NCBI GenBank assembly: GCA_965260995.1
Contig: CBDHCD010000003.1
Span: forward strand, 806,001 to 870,000
DNA length: 64,000 bases
Source: JBBROS01 sp965260995
GTDB taxonomy: Bacteria; Pseudomonadota; Alphaproteobacteria; Acetobacterales; Acetobacteraceae
Direction of reading: 5' to 3'
This document shows, in pieces, positions 26,390 through 34,443 of the stretch; position 1 is the stretch's first letter, and every line of letters begins with the position of its first letter. Position numbers and translations under genes: made by a program. The notes below the pieces were generated by a model. It did no database searches, was not told the origin of the DNA, and was given only the letters and a program-made list of their open reading frames with translations.

Positions 26390-27264
26390 TGCTTCTGCTC
26401 CCGATCGGGCTTTTAAATGGGCCACCGCCCGGGTTGCTCGACGTGATCAAAGCGGTTGTGAAAGGGGCATGGAGCGTGCGCCGTGTTCGTGCCGCTTACG
26501 GAGGGGCGGCATTGCGGGTGCGGCGCCCAAGCGACAACAGGGAGCAGGATGTCGGTTTCGATGGGGAAGGCAATCTGGACATCGTGTTCCTGTTGGGGTT
26601 CTGCGGGACAGGCGATGGCTACGTATCGAGATGGTACGACCAAAGTGGTTTCGGGCAGGACTTGGTCCAAACCAACGCAGTCAGTCAGCCACGAATCACC
26701 GCGTCAGGTTCAATACGAAAACTGGACAATGCACTTGCTCGGCCATGCCTGTCGTTCGCATCATCAAACATGCAATTCTTGACCAACACTAGCTTTATGC
26801 TGGGCGGGAGCGCCTACGCGTCAGCCAGCGTGGCATCTAGGACAGGCAACATCTCCCAATATGGCCGGCTTGTCTCATTTGCTGGCGGTGGGAACGCTAT
26901 CGACTACAACAGCAGCCAAAGCGTGATCTTTTGCTTGATGAACTCAGGACAGCTGAGTGGACATCAGAACGGGGTGTGGGGCTCCGCTGTCCCGATCGGG
27001 ATAACACCGTTCCAAGCCTGTTCGGTTTGGGCCGGCTCGTCACATACCATGATCGTGGACGGCGCGGCCGGCAGCTTGGTCAGCACCGCCGGGACGCTCG
27101 CGGCTGTGGGCACGCTCTCCGTCGGCGACAACGTCAACTCAAACAATGACTTGGATCTTTGGGACGGCAACATGGCCGAGCACGTCATCTGTTCCGGGGC
27201 GCTCAACGCTTCCGATCAATCGATTCTTAGATCAAATCAAAAGTCTTATTTTGGAACGTATTAG
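26389..27264 (+). CDS. Arabinofuranosidase-like / lectin-fold fibre protein
   Basis: This 291-aa protein has an ATG overlapping the spike 2 stop. It contains AWSVRRVRAAYGGAALRVRR, SDNREQDVGFDGEGNLDIVF and YVSRWYDQSGFGQDLVQTNA. This arrangement resembles the N-terminal domain of GH54 alpha-L-arabinofuranosidases, a ConA-like fold that is also used in phage fibres. The following beta-sandwich (SYASAS..., HTMIVDGAAGSLVS) fits a laminin-G/lectin shape. It may bind or cut a sugar; I cannot confirm catalytic residues. Confidence 0.6.
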   Translation: MLLLPIGLLNGPPPGLLDVIKAVVKGAWSVRRVRAAYGGAALRVRRPSDNREQDVGFDGEGNLDIVFLLGFCGTGDGYVSRWYDQSGFGQDLVQTNAVSQPRITASGSIRKLDNALARPCLSFASSNMQFLTNTSFMLGGSAYASASVASRTGNISQYGRLVSFAGGGNAIDYNSSQSVIFCLMNSGQLSGHQNGVWGSAVPIGITPFQACSVWAGSSHTMIVDGAAGSLVSTAGTLAAVGTLSVGDNVNSNNDLDLWDGNMAEHVICSGALNASDQSILRSNQKSYFGTY

Positions 27265-27270
27265 TTATCA

Positions 27271-27299
27271 TTGACAACAATGACAACAAAGGCGATTAT
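27271..27299 (+). promoter_or_regulatory. Putative sigma70 promoter for lysis cassette
   Basis: TTGACA at 27271-27276 and GATTAT at 27294-27299 are separated by 17 bp in an AT-rich 93-bp gap. The next gene starts at 27358 after GGAGAAAC. It could give timed expression of the lysis genes separately from the long late transcript. Confidence 0.55.
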
Positions 27300-27357
27300 G
27301 TTCTTCAAGATTTCATGAGTAGTTCCATGCTGCATCCTTCAATTTGGAGAAACAGCC

Positions 27358-27768
27358 ATGCTGGAGCTCAGAATTATGTTTCAGAGCGCGGCGGTGATGT
27401 TCAAACGTGAGCCATGGTGGGCAGAGTTCTGGTCTGCAATCACGGCAGTATTTTGGGCAGCGCTGTCTTACGCAAGCTTCCATAGCTTGCATGACGCACC
27501 ATCAATGCAAGTGCTTGAAGAAATTGGCAATGATCAAATCTGGCACCTTGTGGGCTTGGTGCTTGGCGTCTCGCAAATGATATTTCTGGTCTGTGATCAA
27601 CGCTGGATGCGGTGGGCGGCGGCAGTAGCGCTTTGCTGGTTCTGGGGTGTGCTGACACTGGGCGTGTGGACAGCTCTCCCGTGGGCGCCCGCCGCCGCAG
27701 TTTATGCCGGTTGGTGCGGCATCAACGTGTTCTCGATCCTGCGCCTTCTGCGCCATTACGGTCCGTAA
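27358..27768 (+). CDS. Small integral membrane protein of lysis region
   Basis: This is a 136-aa protein with a charged N-terminus and about four membrane segments. The segments are FWSAITAVFWAALSYASFHS, IWHLVGLVLGVSQMIFLVCD, WAAAVALCWFWGVLTLGVW and PAAAVYAGWCGINVFSIL. It stands first in the lysis cassette. It could be an additional holin or a regulator of lysis, but the family is not recognised. Confidence 0.6.
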   Translation: MLELRIMFQSAAVMFKREPWWAEFWSAITAVFWAALSYASFHSLHDAPSMQVLEEIGNDQIWHLVGLVLGVSQMIFLVCDQRWMRWAAAVALCWFWGVLTLGVWTALPWAPAAAVYAGWCGINVFSILRLLRHYGP

Positions 27769-27774
27769 ACCGAT

Positions 27775-28206
27775 ATGGCCGACGGGGCGACTAGCCCGTG
27801 GTGGGTGGTGGCTGCCGGCGCGCTGCCGTCAGCCGCAAGCGGGGCTTGGGTGATTTGGCGGTGGCACACTGAGCGCAAGGATCGGAAGTCCGAGGGTGAA
27901 CTGACGCGGGAGGAGCGGCTCGCGCGTGAGCTGGAAGCGCAACGGGCTGCCTTGTCGAAAGAGCAGGCGGACCTCTTTGATCGACTCCGAACAGAACTCG
28001 CGCGCTGCCAGACCCGGCTCACGGCGGTAGAGCGGGACCGCGATCGCGGTTGGGATCTTGCGCGGTTCTGGAACCGACGGACGCATGAACTGCGCGACGC
28101 GGCGCTGGATGCACAGGCGATCGTGGCCGGGTTTTGCGAGCGTGAAGACCTGGCGTGCCCAACCTGGCCGGACATGAGTTTACCGAGTCTAGAGGAGCCG
28201 ACGTGA
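27775..28206 (+). CDS. Single-pass coiled-coil membrane protein, i-spanin-like
   Basis: This 143-aa protein has an N-terminal membrane helix (WWVVAAGALPSAASGAWVIW). A long charged coiled coil follows (ERKDRKSEGELTREERLARE, LEAQRAALSKEQADLF...). This is the build of an Rz-type inner-membrane spanin, which fuses the membranes at the end of lysis. No outer-membrane partner lipoprotein was found in another frame. The stop overlaps the endolysin start (TGATG). Confidence 0.5.
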   Translation: MADGATSPWWVVAAGALPSAASGAWVIWRWHTERKDRKSEGELTREERLARELEAQRAALSKEQADLFDRLRTELARCQTRLTAVERDRDRGWDLARFWNRRTHELRDAALDAQAIVAGFCEREDLACPTWPDMSLPSLEEPT

Positions 28207-28748
28207 TGACCGCGGACACAACTTTCGAGCAAGCATTTCGCATTGTCGTCGGGGAAGAAGGCGGTTTCACGGACAACCCGGCCGACCCGGGCAATTGGAC
28301 AGGCGGGCGTTGCGGTGTTGGAAGGTGTGCAGGAACCAAGTTCGGGGTCTCCGCCGGAGCATACCCCGGGATCGAAATCGTGTCCCTGACGCTGGACTCG
28401 GCGCGAGCGATCTATCGCAAGGATTACTGGGACAAGATTCAGGGTGACAACCTGCCACCGTCGTTGGCGCTGCTGACTTTCGATGCAGCGGTCAACAATG
28501 GTGTCGGCCGGGCGGTGCGCTGGCTGCAGCAAGCAGTCGGGGTGACGGCTGATGGCGTGCTGGGTGTCGTGACGCTGTCGGCGGTCAAAGCTCGAGAGGA
28601 ACATGGGATGGCGTTGTTGGCCGAGTATCAGGCGCAACGCCTGATCTTCATGACGGGGCTACCGTTGTGGCGGACGTTCGGAGGTGGCTGGGCCCGACGC
28701 CTGTGCCGACTTCCCTTCGAGGCAATTCACATGGGAGCAGGCTCATGA
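28206..28748 (+). CDS. GH108 endolysin (N-acetylmuramidase) with PG-binding domain
   Basis: This 180-aa enzyme cuts peptidoglycan to release particles. The GH108 signature is present: IVVGEEGGFTDNPADPGNWT, with the catalytic Glu in EEGG, then GTKFGVSAGAYPG. A PG_binding_3 domain follows, with LTFDAAVNNGVGRAVRWLQQ and ADGVLGVVTLSAV. It lacks a signal peptide, so it needs a holin, which is the next gene (ATGA overlap). The order GH108 endolysin then 3TM holin is, as I recall, that of the RcGTA lysis genes. Confidence 0.85.
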   Translation: MTADTTFEQAFRIVVGEEGGFTDNPADPGNWTGGRCGVGRCAGTKFGVSAGAYPGIEIVSLTLDSARAIYRKDYWDKIQGDNLPPSLALLTFDAAVNNGVGRAVRWLQQAVGVTADGVLGVVTLSAVKAREEHGMALLAEYQAQRLIFMTGLPLWRTFGGGWARRLCRLPFEAIHMGAGS

Positions 28749-29356
28749 GCTTGGGACAGGATGGGTCGGACGTCTCGAAAGGGCAGACGGCAAGCGCGCT
28801 CGTCAACGGGCTAGGTGCGACAAGCCGGATGGTGCTTGACCTCGCGCCGGAGATGGGCCGTTGGCTCTTCGGGCCTGGTTCCGCGCAGGTGGTTTCAGCA
28901 GTGGAAGCGGCGATTGGCGCGGCGACGGGCACCAGCGATCCCCGGTTGCAAGCCGACGCGCTTGCCAACCCGGACGTTGCTTCGACGCTGCGGGTTGCAT
29001 TGGCGCAGATCGCCGGGGAGCGGGAGACTGCTGCGATCGTAGACGCACAGGCGGCGCTCGTCGCGCAATTGGCAAGTGTCACCGCCGCACCGACGGCGAC
29101 GGCGCAGTTGTCGCAAATCGGCAGCAGCATTGCCTGGGGCGCACCTATCATCAGCGTCATCGTGTTGTTCACCTTCGGCGGCGTCGTGGCGATCGCCTTG
29201 ACGCGGGCGATGCCGGCCGGTGCGGAGCCTGTCCTGAACGTGCTCCTCGGAACATTGGGCGCCATGGCAACTAGCGTCGTTGGCTACTGGGTGGGAAGCA
29301 GCGCTGGTTCGGCGCGAAAAGATGTCCGTCTCGCTAACCTCACCGAGCGGGGCTGA
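28745..29356 (+). CDS. Holin of the GTA 3TM family
   Basis: This 203-aa protein has an amphipathic N-terminus (LVNGLGATSRMVLDLAPEMG, RWLFGPGSAQVVSAVEAAIG) and two clear C-terminal membrane segments (APIISVIVLFTFGGVVAIAL and VLNVLLGTLGAMATSVVGYW, then VGSSAGSARKD). The conserved end matches the Pfam GTA_holin_3TM type. It should form pores that let the endolysin out. It is the last gene of the phage block, and no terminator is visible after it. Confidence 0.75.
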   Translation: MSLGQDGSDVSKGQTASALVNGLGATSRMVLDLAPEMGRWLFGPGSAQVVSAVEAAIGAATGTSDPRLQADALANPDVASTLRVALAQIAGERETAAIVDAQAALVAQLASVTAAPTATAQLSQIGSSIAWGAPIISVIVLFTFGGVVAIALTRAMPAGAEPVLNVLLGTLGAMATSVVGYWVGSSAGSARKDVRLANLTERG

Positions 29357-29372
29357 CGACGGCCTGATGCAT

Positions 29373-29891
29373 CTATTTCTTCCGCACGCGCGATGACTTG
29401 GCATGAGCCGGTTTCGGTTGAACTGGCGGGGCAGCCGGTGCGGCCGCCGCCGGCGTCGGCACCATGCCTTCGCCCATCGACACGTTTACGGAGATCAGCA
29501 AGGTCGCGTCAGGCGTGTTCGGCTGGCGCGAGCGCAGGAGGGCGGTGAACCGGTCCGGACCGACATAACGGTCATCCGGCGTGTATTCGATCCGCGTTCG
29601 GCCGAATACCTTATGGATCAGAACACGCCCGTGCTCTGGACGAACGGGAACCAGGCCGAGCATGAACGGCTCGCCATCCTTCTCGACTACCCGGACGGCG
29701 CACCAACCGTTGTTGCTCATGGCAATCGTTGCATCGGTGGTGGCACCGGCCACTGGATTGACCGGGGCGGCTTCACACGCCTTGGCAATCCCTTCGAGAT
29801 CCTCCGTCGCTGTTTGGGTCGGCGGCGTTTTGGTCGCGCAACCCTGCAGGGCGATGGCGGCGAGGGCGATCACGATCAGGTGCTTCGTCAA
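29373..29891 (-). CDS. Lipoprotein of unknown function
   Basis: This is a 172-aa protein starting at TTG 29891, which has AGGAG 8 bases upstream; the in-frame ATG at 29972 gives a non-conserved extension. The signal sequence KHLIVIALAAIALQGC ends in a lipobox Cys. The mature part contains GWCAVRVVEKDGEPFMLGLV and ATLLISVNVSMGEGM, and a Pro/Ala tail rich in Lys/Arg. It is convergent with the holin gene. Similar lipoproteins are widespread in Acetobacteraceae with no known role. Confidence 0.72.
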   Translation of the reverse strand: MTKHLIVIALAAIALQGCATKTPPTQTATEDLEGIAKACEAAPVNPVAGATTDATIAMSNNGWCAVRVVEKDGEPFMLGLVPVRPEHGRVLIHKVFGRTRIEYTPDDRYVGPDRFTALLRSRQPNTPDATLLISVNVSMGEGMVPTPAAAAPAAPPVQPKPAHAKSSRVRKK

Positions 29892-29978
29892 CGCATTGCT
29901 CCTAGACAGTCTGTCGCCGCGTTGCTGCCACAGCCGGGCTGCCGCGCCAAGCCGATGCCACGTAAATATCAACTTACT

Positions 29979-31019
29979 TTACTGCCGGACGCCGGCAACG
30001 CCGAACTCGAACACCGTCGTGGCGGTGAATGGCCGGCCTAGGCGAAGCACGGTTGACGGGAAAGCAGGGTGATTGGGGCTGTCCTGCAGATGCTGGGCTT
30101 CGAGGCAGATCCCATCACTCTGGCGATATGTTCGGCCGGACGGTCCCGCGAGCGCTCCTGTCAGCATATTTCCGGTGTAAAGCTGCAGTGCCGGTTCGGT
30201 CGTGGACACGAGGAGAGTGCGGCCGCTCCCCGGGTCATGGAGCATGGCGGCGCGGCGCATTCCTCGGCCACGAAGGACGTAGCCGTGGTCGTAGCCGCGG
30301 CCGAAACGCAGCTGAGGGTCAGCGCCGCGGATGCGGGCGCCAATGAGGGTTGGCGTGCGGAAATCAAAAGCTGTTCCGGCCACGTCGCGCAGTTCGCCCG
30401 TTGGTATGCCACCGATGTCGGTTGGGGCGAACTGGTCGGCGTCGATTGTCAGCTCATGTCCGAGGGCAGAGCCGCTGCCTTCGCCAGATAAATTGAAATA
30501 GCTGTGATTCGTGAAGTTCACGACCGTTGGCGCGGTTGTCTCCGCGTGGAAAGCGATGCGAAGAGCAGGACCACGCAACGAGTAGGACACCCTGATGGTC
30601 ACCGTGCCGGGGAAGCCAGCGTCATTGTCAGGACTGACGAGTTCCAGCACAGCTTGCTGCGAGTCATGATCGACTAGGGACCAGGCCCGCCGGCCAAATC
30701 CGTTCGGGCCCCCATGCAGCGTGTTCGGTCCATCGTTGCATGGAAGCTGATAGGCGACGCCGTCGAGATCGAAACGACCTCTTGCAATACGGCCAGCGTA
30801 TCGGCCTGGTATAGCGCCGAAATGTGGGCTGTCAGCTATATACTCTTGAAGCGTATCCAACCCGAGCGCAATGTTTCCCATTCGACCGTATCGGTCCGGC
30901 GTCTCGATCGATTGCAGGGCGGCCCCGAATGTTAGCACCTTGACAGCTAGATCGCTGTTGCTGAGCGCGACGCGATGCACGGGTGCGCCATCAGGCATGT
31001 TGCCGAAAAGTTCAGGCAT
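29979..31019 (-). CDS. galM: Aldose 1-epimerase
   Basis: This 346-aa cytoplasmic or periplasmic mutarotase interconverts alpha and beta anomers of aldoses. Hallmarks are VKVLTFGAALQSIETPDRYG, NDGPNTLHGGPNGFGRRAWS, VVNFTNHSYFNLSGEGSG with catalytic His, the substrate-binding DHGYVLRG, LQLYTGNMLTG, and GICLEAQHLQDSPNHPAFPS with catalytic Glu. Length is normal. No signal peptide is seen. The MFS gene lies divergently. Confidence 0.93.
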   Translation of the reverse strand: MPELFGNMPDGAPVHRVALSNSDLAVKVLTFGAALQSIETPDRYGRMGNIALGLDTLQEYIADSPHFGAIPGRYAGRIARGRFDLDGVAYQLPCNDGPNTLHGGPNGFGRRAWSLVDHDSQQAVLELVSPDNDAGFPGTVTIRVSYSLRGPALRIAFHAETTAPTVVNFTNHSYFNLSGEGSGSALGHELTIDADQFAPTDIGGIPTGELRDVAGTAFDFRTPTLIGARIRGADPQLRFGRGYDHGYVLRGRGMRRAAMLHDPGSGRTLLVSTTEPALQLYTGNMLTGALAGPSGRTYRQSDGICLEAQHLQDSPNHPAFPSTVLRLGRPFTATTVFEFGVAGVRQ

Positions 31020-31216
31020 GAGGCGGAGCGGCGACGGCCGGCGATAACCGGATCAAGGGCCATTTGGACATTCCGATACCTCCTTGGCGGCGCTGCGCAT
31101 GCCAATCACGACCGTTGGTCCTGCCCCTGCGCTCTTTGCTGGCGAGAGATGGCACGCGTGGCGGGTTATGGGCAACTTCGGCCGCGCGTTGTATGCGTGT
31201 CGCTGCACTGACGAGT

Positions 31217-32425
31217 ATGGCGACGATGGCGGTTGCGGAGACGATGGACCGGCAGTCAAGAGCCAACGTGCTGCGATTGTCCGTTGCCCAGGCCCTTGCC
31301 GGCGCCAACGCCTCCGTGATCTTCGCGACCGGGTCCATCATCGGCAATACGCTGGCGCCGAGACCAGCGATGGCGACCGTGCCCATTTCGGTTTTCGTGG
31401 TGGGCATGGCGGCGGGCACACTGCCAACAGGCTGGCTCGCCCAGCAGTATGGGCGACGAACGGCGTTCCTCGTCGGCGGCTTCTGCGGCGTACTCGCCGG
31501 GTTGGTCGGTGCCGTGGCGCTGGTCACCCAATCGTTCCTGCTGTTCTGCGGCGCGACTCTCCTCGGGGGCTTCTATGGTTCCACCGTGCAATCGTTCCGT
31601 TTCGCCGCAGCCGACGGCGCCAGCCCGGCGTTCCGCCCGAGAGCGCTGTCCTGGGTCATGGCCGGCGGCGTGTTCGCGGGCGTGCTCGGGCCGCAACTCG
31701 TCACGTGGACTATGGATGTGTGGTCGCCGCACGTTTTCGTAGTCAGCTACTTGGCGCAAGCGGGCGTGGCGGTGATTGCGATGGCGGTGCTGGCCGGAGT
31801 CAATCTGCCTTCGGTCAGGTTGACCAACATGTCCGCAGGACGGCCGATCGGTGTCATCGCGCGTCAACCGCAGTTCGTCGTTGCAGTCGTATGTGGCGTT
31901 GTCACCTACACTTTGATGAACTTGGTCATGACGTCAGCGCCGCTGGCAATGCGGCTGTGCGGGTTGCCGATCACTTTGTCGAACACCGCGATCCAGTGGC
32001 ATATCGTCGCGATGTATGGTCCGAGCTTCTTCACAGGATCGTTGATCGCGCGGTTTGGCGCGGACCGGGTTGTTGCAGCGGGGCTTCTCTTGCTTGCCGC
32101 CGCCGGGTTGATGGGCATCTCAGGCTTTACCAGCCTGCATTTCGTGATCGGCCTGGTTCTGTTGGGCCTTGGCTGGAATTTCGGTTTCGTCGGCGCGAGC
32201 GCGTTGGTGCTGGAGACGCATCGACCGGAGGAACGGACGCGGGTGCAGTCGTTCAACGACTTCCTGATCTTCGGCACGATGGCCGTCGGCTCATTCACCT
32301 CAGGGGGGCTGCTGACGGAGTTCGGATGGGCGGCAGTGAATTGGGTTGTCTTTCCTCCCGTCCTGCTGGCGCTCTTATTTCTTGGCTTGGTTCGGTTCCG
32401 CCGTAGGTTGGCCATACGGATTTGA
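31217..32425 (+). CDS. MFS transporter
   Basis: This is a roughly 400-aa inner-membrane transporter with 12 hydrophobic segments. The motif-A region reads GWLAQQYGRRTAFLVGGFCG, and later come FRPRALSWVMAGGVFAGVLG and LVLLGLGWNFGFVGASALVL. I chose ATG 31217 because the frame upstream to 31064 is not hydrophobic or conserved; ATG 31244 is possible too. The substrate is unknown. It ends beside the decayed island. Confidence 0.82.
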   Translation: MATMAVAETMDRQSRANVLRLSVAQALAGANASVIFATGSIIGNTLAPRPAMATVPISVFVVGMAAGTLPTGWLAQQYGRRTAFLVGGFCGVLAGLVGAVALVTQSFLLFCGATLLGGFYGSTVQSFRFAAADGASPAFRPRALSWVMAGGVFAGVLGPQLVTWTMDVWSPHVFVVSYLAQAGVAVIAMAVLAGVNLPSVRLTNMSAGRPIGVIARQPQFVVAVVCGVVTYTLMNLVMTSAPLAMRLCGLPITLSNTAIQWHIVAMYGPSFFTGSLIARFGADRVVAAGLLLLAAAGLMGISGFTSLHFVIGLVLLGLGWNFGFVGASALVLETHRPEERTRVQSFNDFLIFGTMAVGSFTSGGLLTEFGWAAVNWVVFPPVLLALLFLGLVRFRRRLAIRI

Positions 32426-32448
32426 TCGGGACGATCAAGCCAAATCAT

Positions 32449-32828
32449 TTACGAAGGCAGAGCGTCTTCGAAATGCCGCAACAGCAGCTCATCCGCCACC
32501 ACGATCAGCGCGCGTGCGTTGGGCTTCAATCCCTTGACAATCGACTGTATGAACAGGCTCTGGATGCCGTTCCCCCTTCACATCATAGTAGTCGGCGGTC
32601 TTCGGGTTCTCCCGGAGGAAGTCGCGATGTCGCCCGGTTCCGCGCGTGACGTATGGAGGGTTCGTCATCATCAAGTCGAACTCCTCGACAGGCGCGAGGG
32701 CCAAAGAGCCTGTGATGCTGCTCGAAACCGAAGTGAAGGTCTGGTTCAGGATCGTGGGCAGGCGCGGGATCACGCCAACCGGATCATGCCCCAGCAGCTC
32801 GGACAGGTGAACAAGCATGTTGGCCTTA
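32449..32828 (-). pseudogene. Fragment of N6-adenine DNA methylase
   Basis: The remnant carries the catalytic motif in FDLMMTNPPYVTRGTG and the flank ANMLVHLSELLGHDPVGVIP, so it came from a type I/HsdM-like modification enzyme. A one-base change in a G-run after DYYDVKG breaks the frame; the other frame continues NGIQSLFIQSIVKGLKPNAR, ALIVVADELLLRHFEDALPS. The 5' part ends at the IS701 end. It shows that a restriction-modification locus once stood here. Confidence 0.78.
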
Positions 32829-34246
32829 GCACTACCTGGGCATTTTCGGGCCAAGCCTCCAATGACCATGTCGGGAGGGCATGGTTGGAGGGGCTGAGGC
32901 GGTCGTGGCTGATGGTTTGGTTGATCTGGACGGGTGGCTGGCGCCGTTCCTTTCGGTGATGGGCCGCAAAACGCGCCGGGCGTGGGCGCCGTTGTATCTG
33001 CACGGCCTGCTCGGGCCGGGCGCGCGCAAGAGCGTGCAGCCGATGGCGGATCGCCTGGGCCTTGGCGGCCACGACCAGTTGCAGCACTTCGTGGCCAGCC
33101 CTGCCTGGGACGACGCCCCGCTGTGGACGGTGCTGGGCCACAAGGCGGACCAGCTGGTGGGCGGGGCGGGTGCGTATCTGGTAGTCGACGACACAGCGCT
33201 GCCCAAGAAGGGGGAACTGTCGGTCGGCGTGGCGCGGCAATACTGTGGGCAGTTGGGCAAGCGGGCGAACTGCCAGTCGCTGGTCTCGCTCACCCTGGCG
33301 CAGGGCGAGGTGCCGGTGCCGGTGGGCTTGCGGCTGTTCCTGCCTGACGAGTGGGTGGCTGATCCGGAGCGCTGCGCCCGGGCGGGCGTGCCCGGGACGG
33401 AGGTCGTGGCGCGCGCCAAGGGCGAGATCGCGTTGGCCGAACTGGACCGGGTTCGCGCCGCAGGCGTGCGGTTCGGCTGCGTGCTGGCGGATGCAGGCTA
33501 CGGCGCCAGTGCGGCGTTCCGGCACGCGCTGGACGACCGTGGGCTGTTGTGGGCGGTCGGCATCGCCTGCACCCAGAAGGTCTACAATGCGGACGTGCAG
33601 CTGGTGCCTGCCACGGGCCGGGCGCGCAAGCCCGTGCCGGACCAAGAGCCGCAGGCCGCCGAGGACGTGCTGGCCGCACTGCCCTGGCGTCGCGTGACCT
33701 GGCGCGAGGGCGCCAAGGGCGAGCTTGCCGCCCGGTTCGCGGCCAAGCGCATCCGGGTTGCCGACGGCGCAACTTGGGCCAACAACCGGCACCTGCCGGG
33801 CAAGGCTGCCTGGCTGGTGGGCGAGTGGCGCTCGTCGGGCGAGCGCAAACACTATCTGGCCAACCTGCCTGCGCGCACCTCCCTCCGGGCGCTCGCGGCC
33901 GCCATCAAGGCGCGCTGGGTGTGCGAGCAGGCGCACCAGCAACTCAAGGGCGAGCTGGGGCTGGGCCATTTCGAGGGCCGCTCCTGGACCGGCCTGCACC
34001 GGCACGCCCTGATGTGCTGCATCGCCTACGCATACCTGCAGCACCTGCGCCTCGCCGGCCAAACCCGGACGGGGCCGGGGGAAAATGCACCCCAACGTTC
34101 CGGGACCGCCACCATCGCCAAGCCTGCCCGCGGTGCGCCGCGCCATCATGGCCAAGCTGTTCGCCTCAACCGCCCAATCCGTCCAGTGCCCCTGCTGCCA
34201 ATACAGGTTCCATCCAACATCTGGCCCGAAAGTGCCCAGGTAGTGC
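32829..34246 (+). mobile_element. IS701-family insertion sequence
   Basis: The ends are 25-bp inverted repeats (32829-32853 and 34222-34246) that differ at one base and start GCACTACCTGGGCA. The flanks TTAG and CTAG are YTAR-like targets but not identical, so duplication is uncertain. It interrupts the methylase fragment. Confidence 0.85.
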
Positions 34247-34266
34247 TAGAGCGTCGTCATCCATGA
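32881..34266 (+). CDS. IS701-family transposase (DDE)
   Basis: This 461-aa DDE transposase of the DDE_5/IS701 type is intact. Visible motifs are AYLVVDDTALPKKGELSVGV with the first Asp pair, FGCVLADAGYGASAAFRHAL with the second Asp, and RWVCEQAHQQLKGELGLGHF with the Glu. It reads through the right inverted repeat for 20 bases before its stop. The gene has no frameshift, unlike most other transposases in this window. Confidence 0.88.
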   Translation: MVGGAEAVVADGLVDLDGWLAPFLSVMGRKTRRAWAPLYLHGLLGPGARKSVQPMADRLGLGGHDQLQHFVASPAWDDAPLWTVLGHKADQLVGGAGAYLVVDDTALPKKGELSVGVARQYCGQLGKRANCQSLVSLTLAQGEVPVPVGLRLFLPDEWVADPERCARAGVPGTEVVARAKGEIALAELDRVRAAGVRFGCVLADAGYGASAAFRHALDDRGLLWAVGIACTQKVYNADVQLVPATGRARKPVPDQEPQAAEDVLAALPWRRVTWREGAKGELAARFAAKRIRVADGATWANNRHLPGKAAWLVGEWRSSGERKHYLANLPARTSLRALAAAIKARWVCEQAHQQLKGELGLGHFEGRSWTGLHRHALMCCIAYAYLQHLRLAGQTRTGPGENAPQRSGTATIAKPARGAPRHHGQAVRLNRPIRPVPLLPIQVPSNIWPESAQVVLERRHP

Positions 34267-34443
34267 TGCATCGTCCCTGCTCCCTGTCTGCCCGTTGCCG
34301 CAGCGGCGGGATGCCCCGATGGCTGTGACAATGAATTTCGGCCCACTTGTGCTGACGAATTCTGGCCCACCCTGCGCTGTATGACCGGCTGGCTCCGGCC
34401 TAGGCCGGAGCCAGCGGTCAGCGTTGCTGCGCGGTCTTCCCCG

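Larger units (their letters stand above)
2726..29356 (+). mobile_element. Phage-derived late-gene block: head, contractile tail, fibres, lysis
   Basis: All genes from 2726 to 29356 read on the + strand and cover DNA packaging, capsid, contractile tail, baseplate, receptor binding and lysis. Gene order in the tail is that of P2: sheath, tube, frameshifted chaperone, tape measure, U, X, D, V, W, J, I, fibres. The head genes (SPP1-type portal, no recognisable protease) are not P2-like, so the block is a head/tail chimera. No integrase, repressor, replication gene or att repeat was seen inside or at the edges, which abut host genes. Codons favour G-ending triplets (GCG, CGG, TTG), unlike the C-ending codons of the housekeeping genes after 40 kb. 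It could be a late-gene prophage remnant, part of a larger phage, or a GTA-like domesticated locus. Confidence 0.85.

Noticed and set aside
2726..29356. Tailocin (headless contractile particle)
   Set aside because: Terminase, portal, scaffold and capsid genes are all present and open, so a head is expected.
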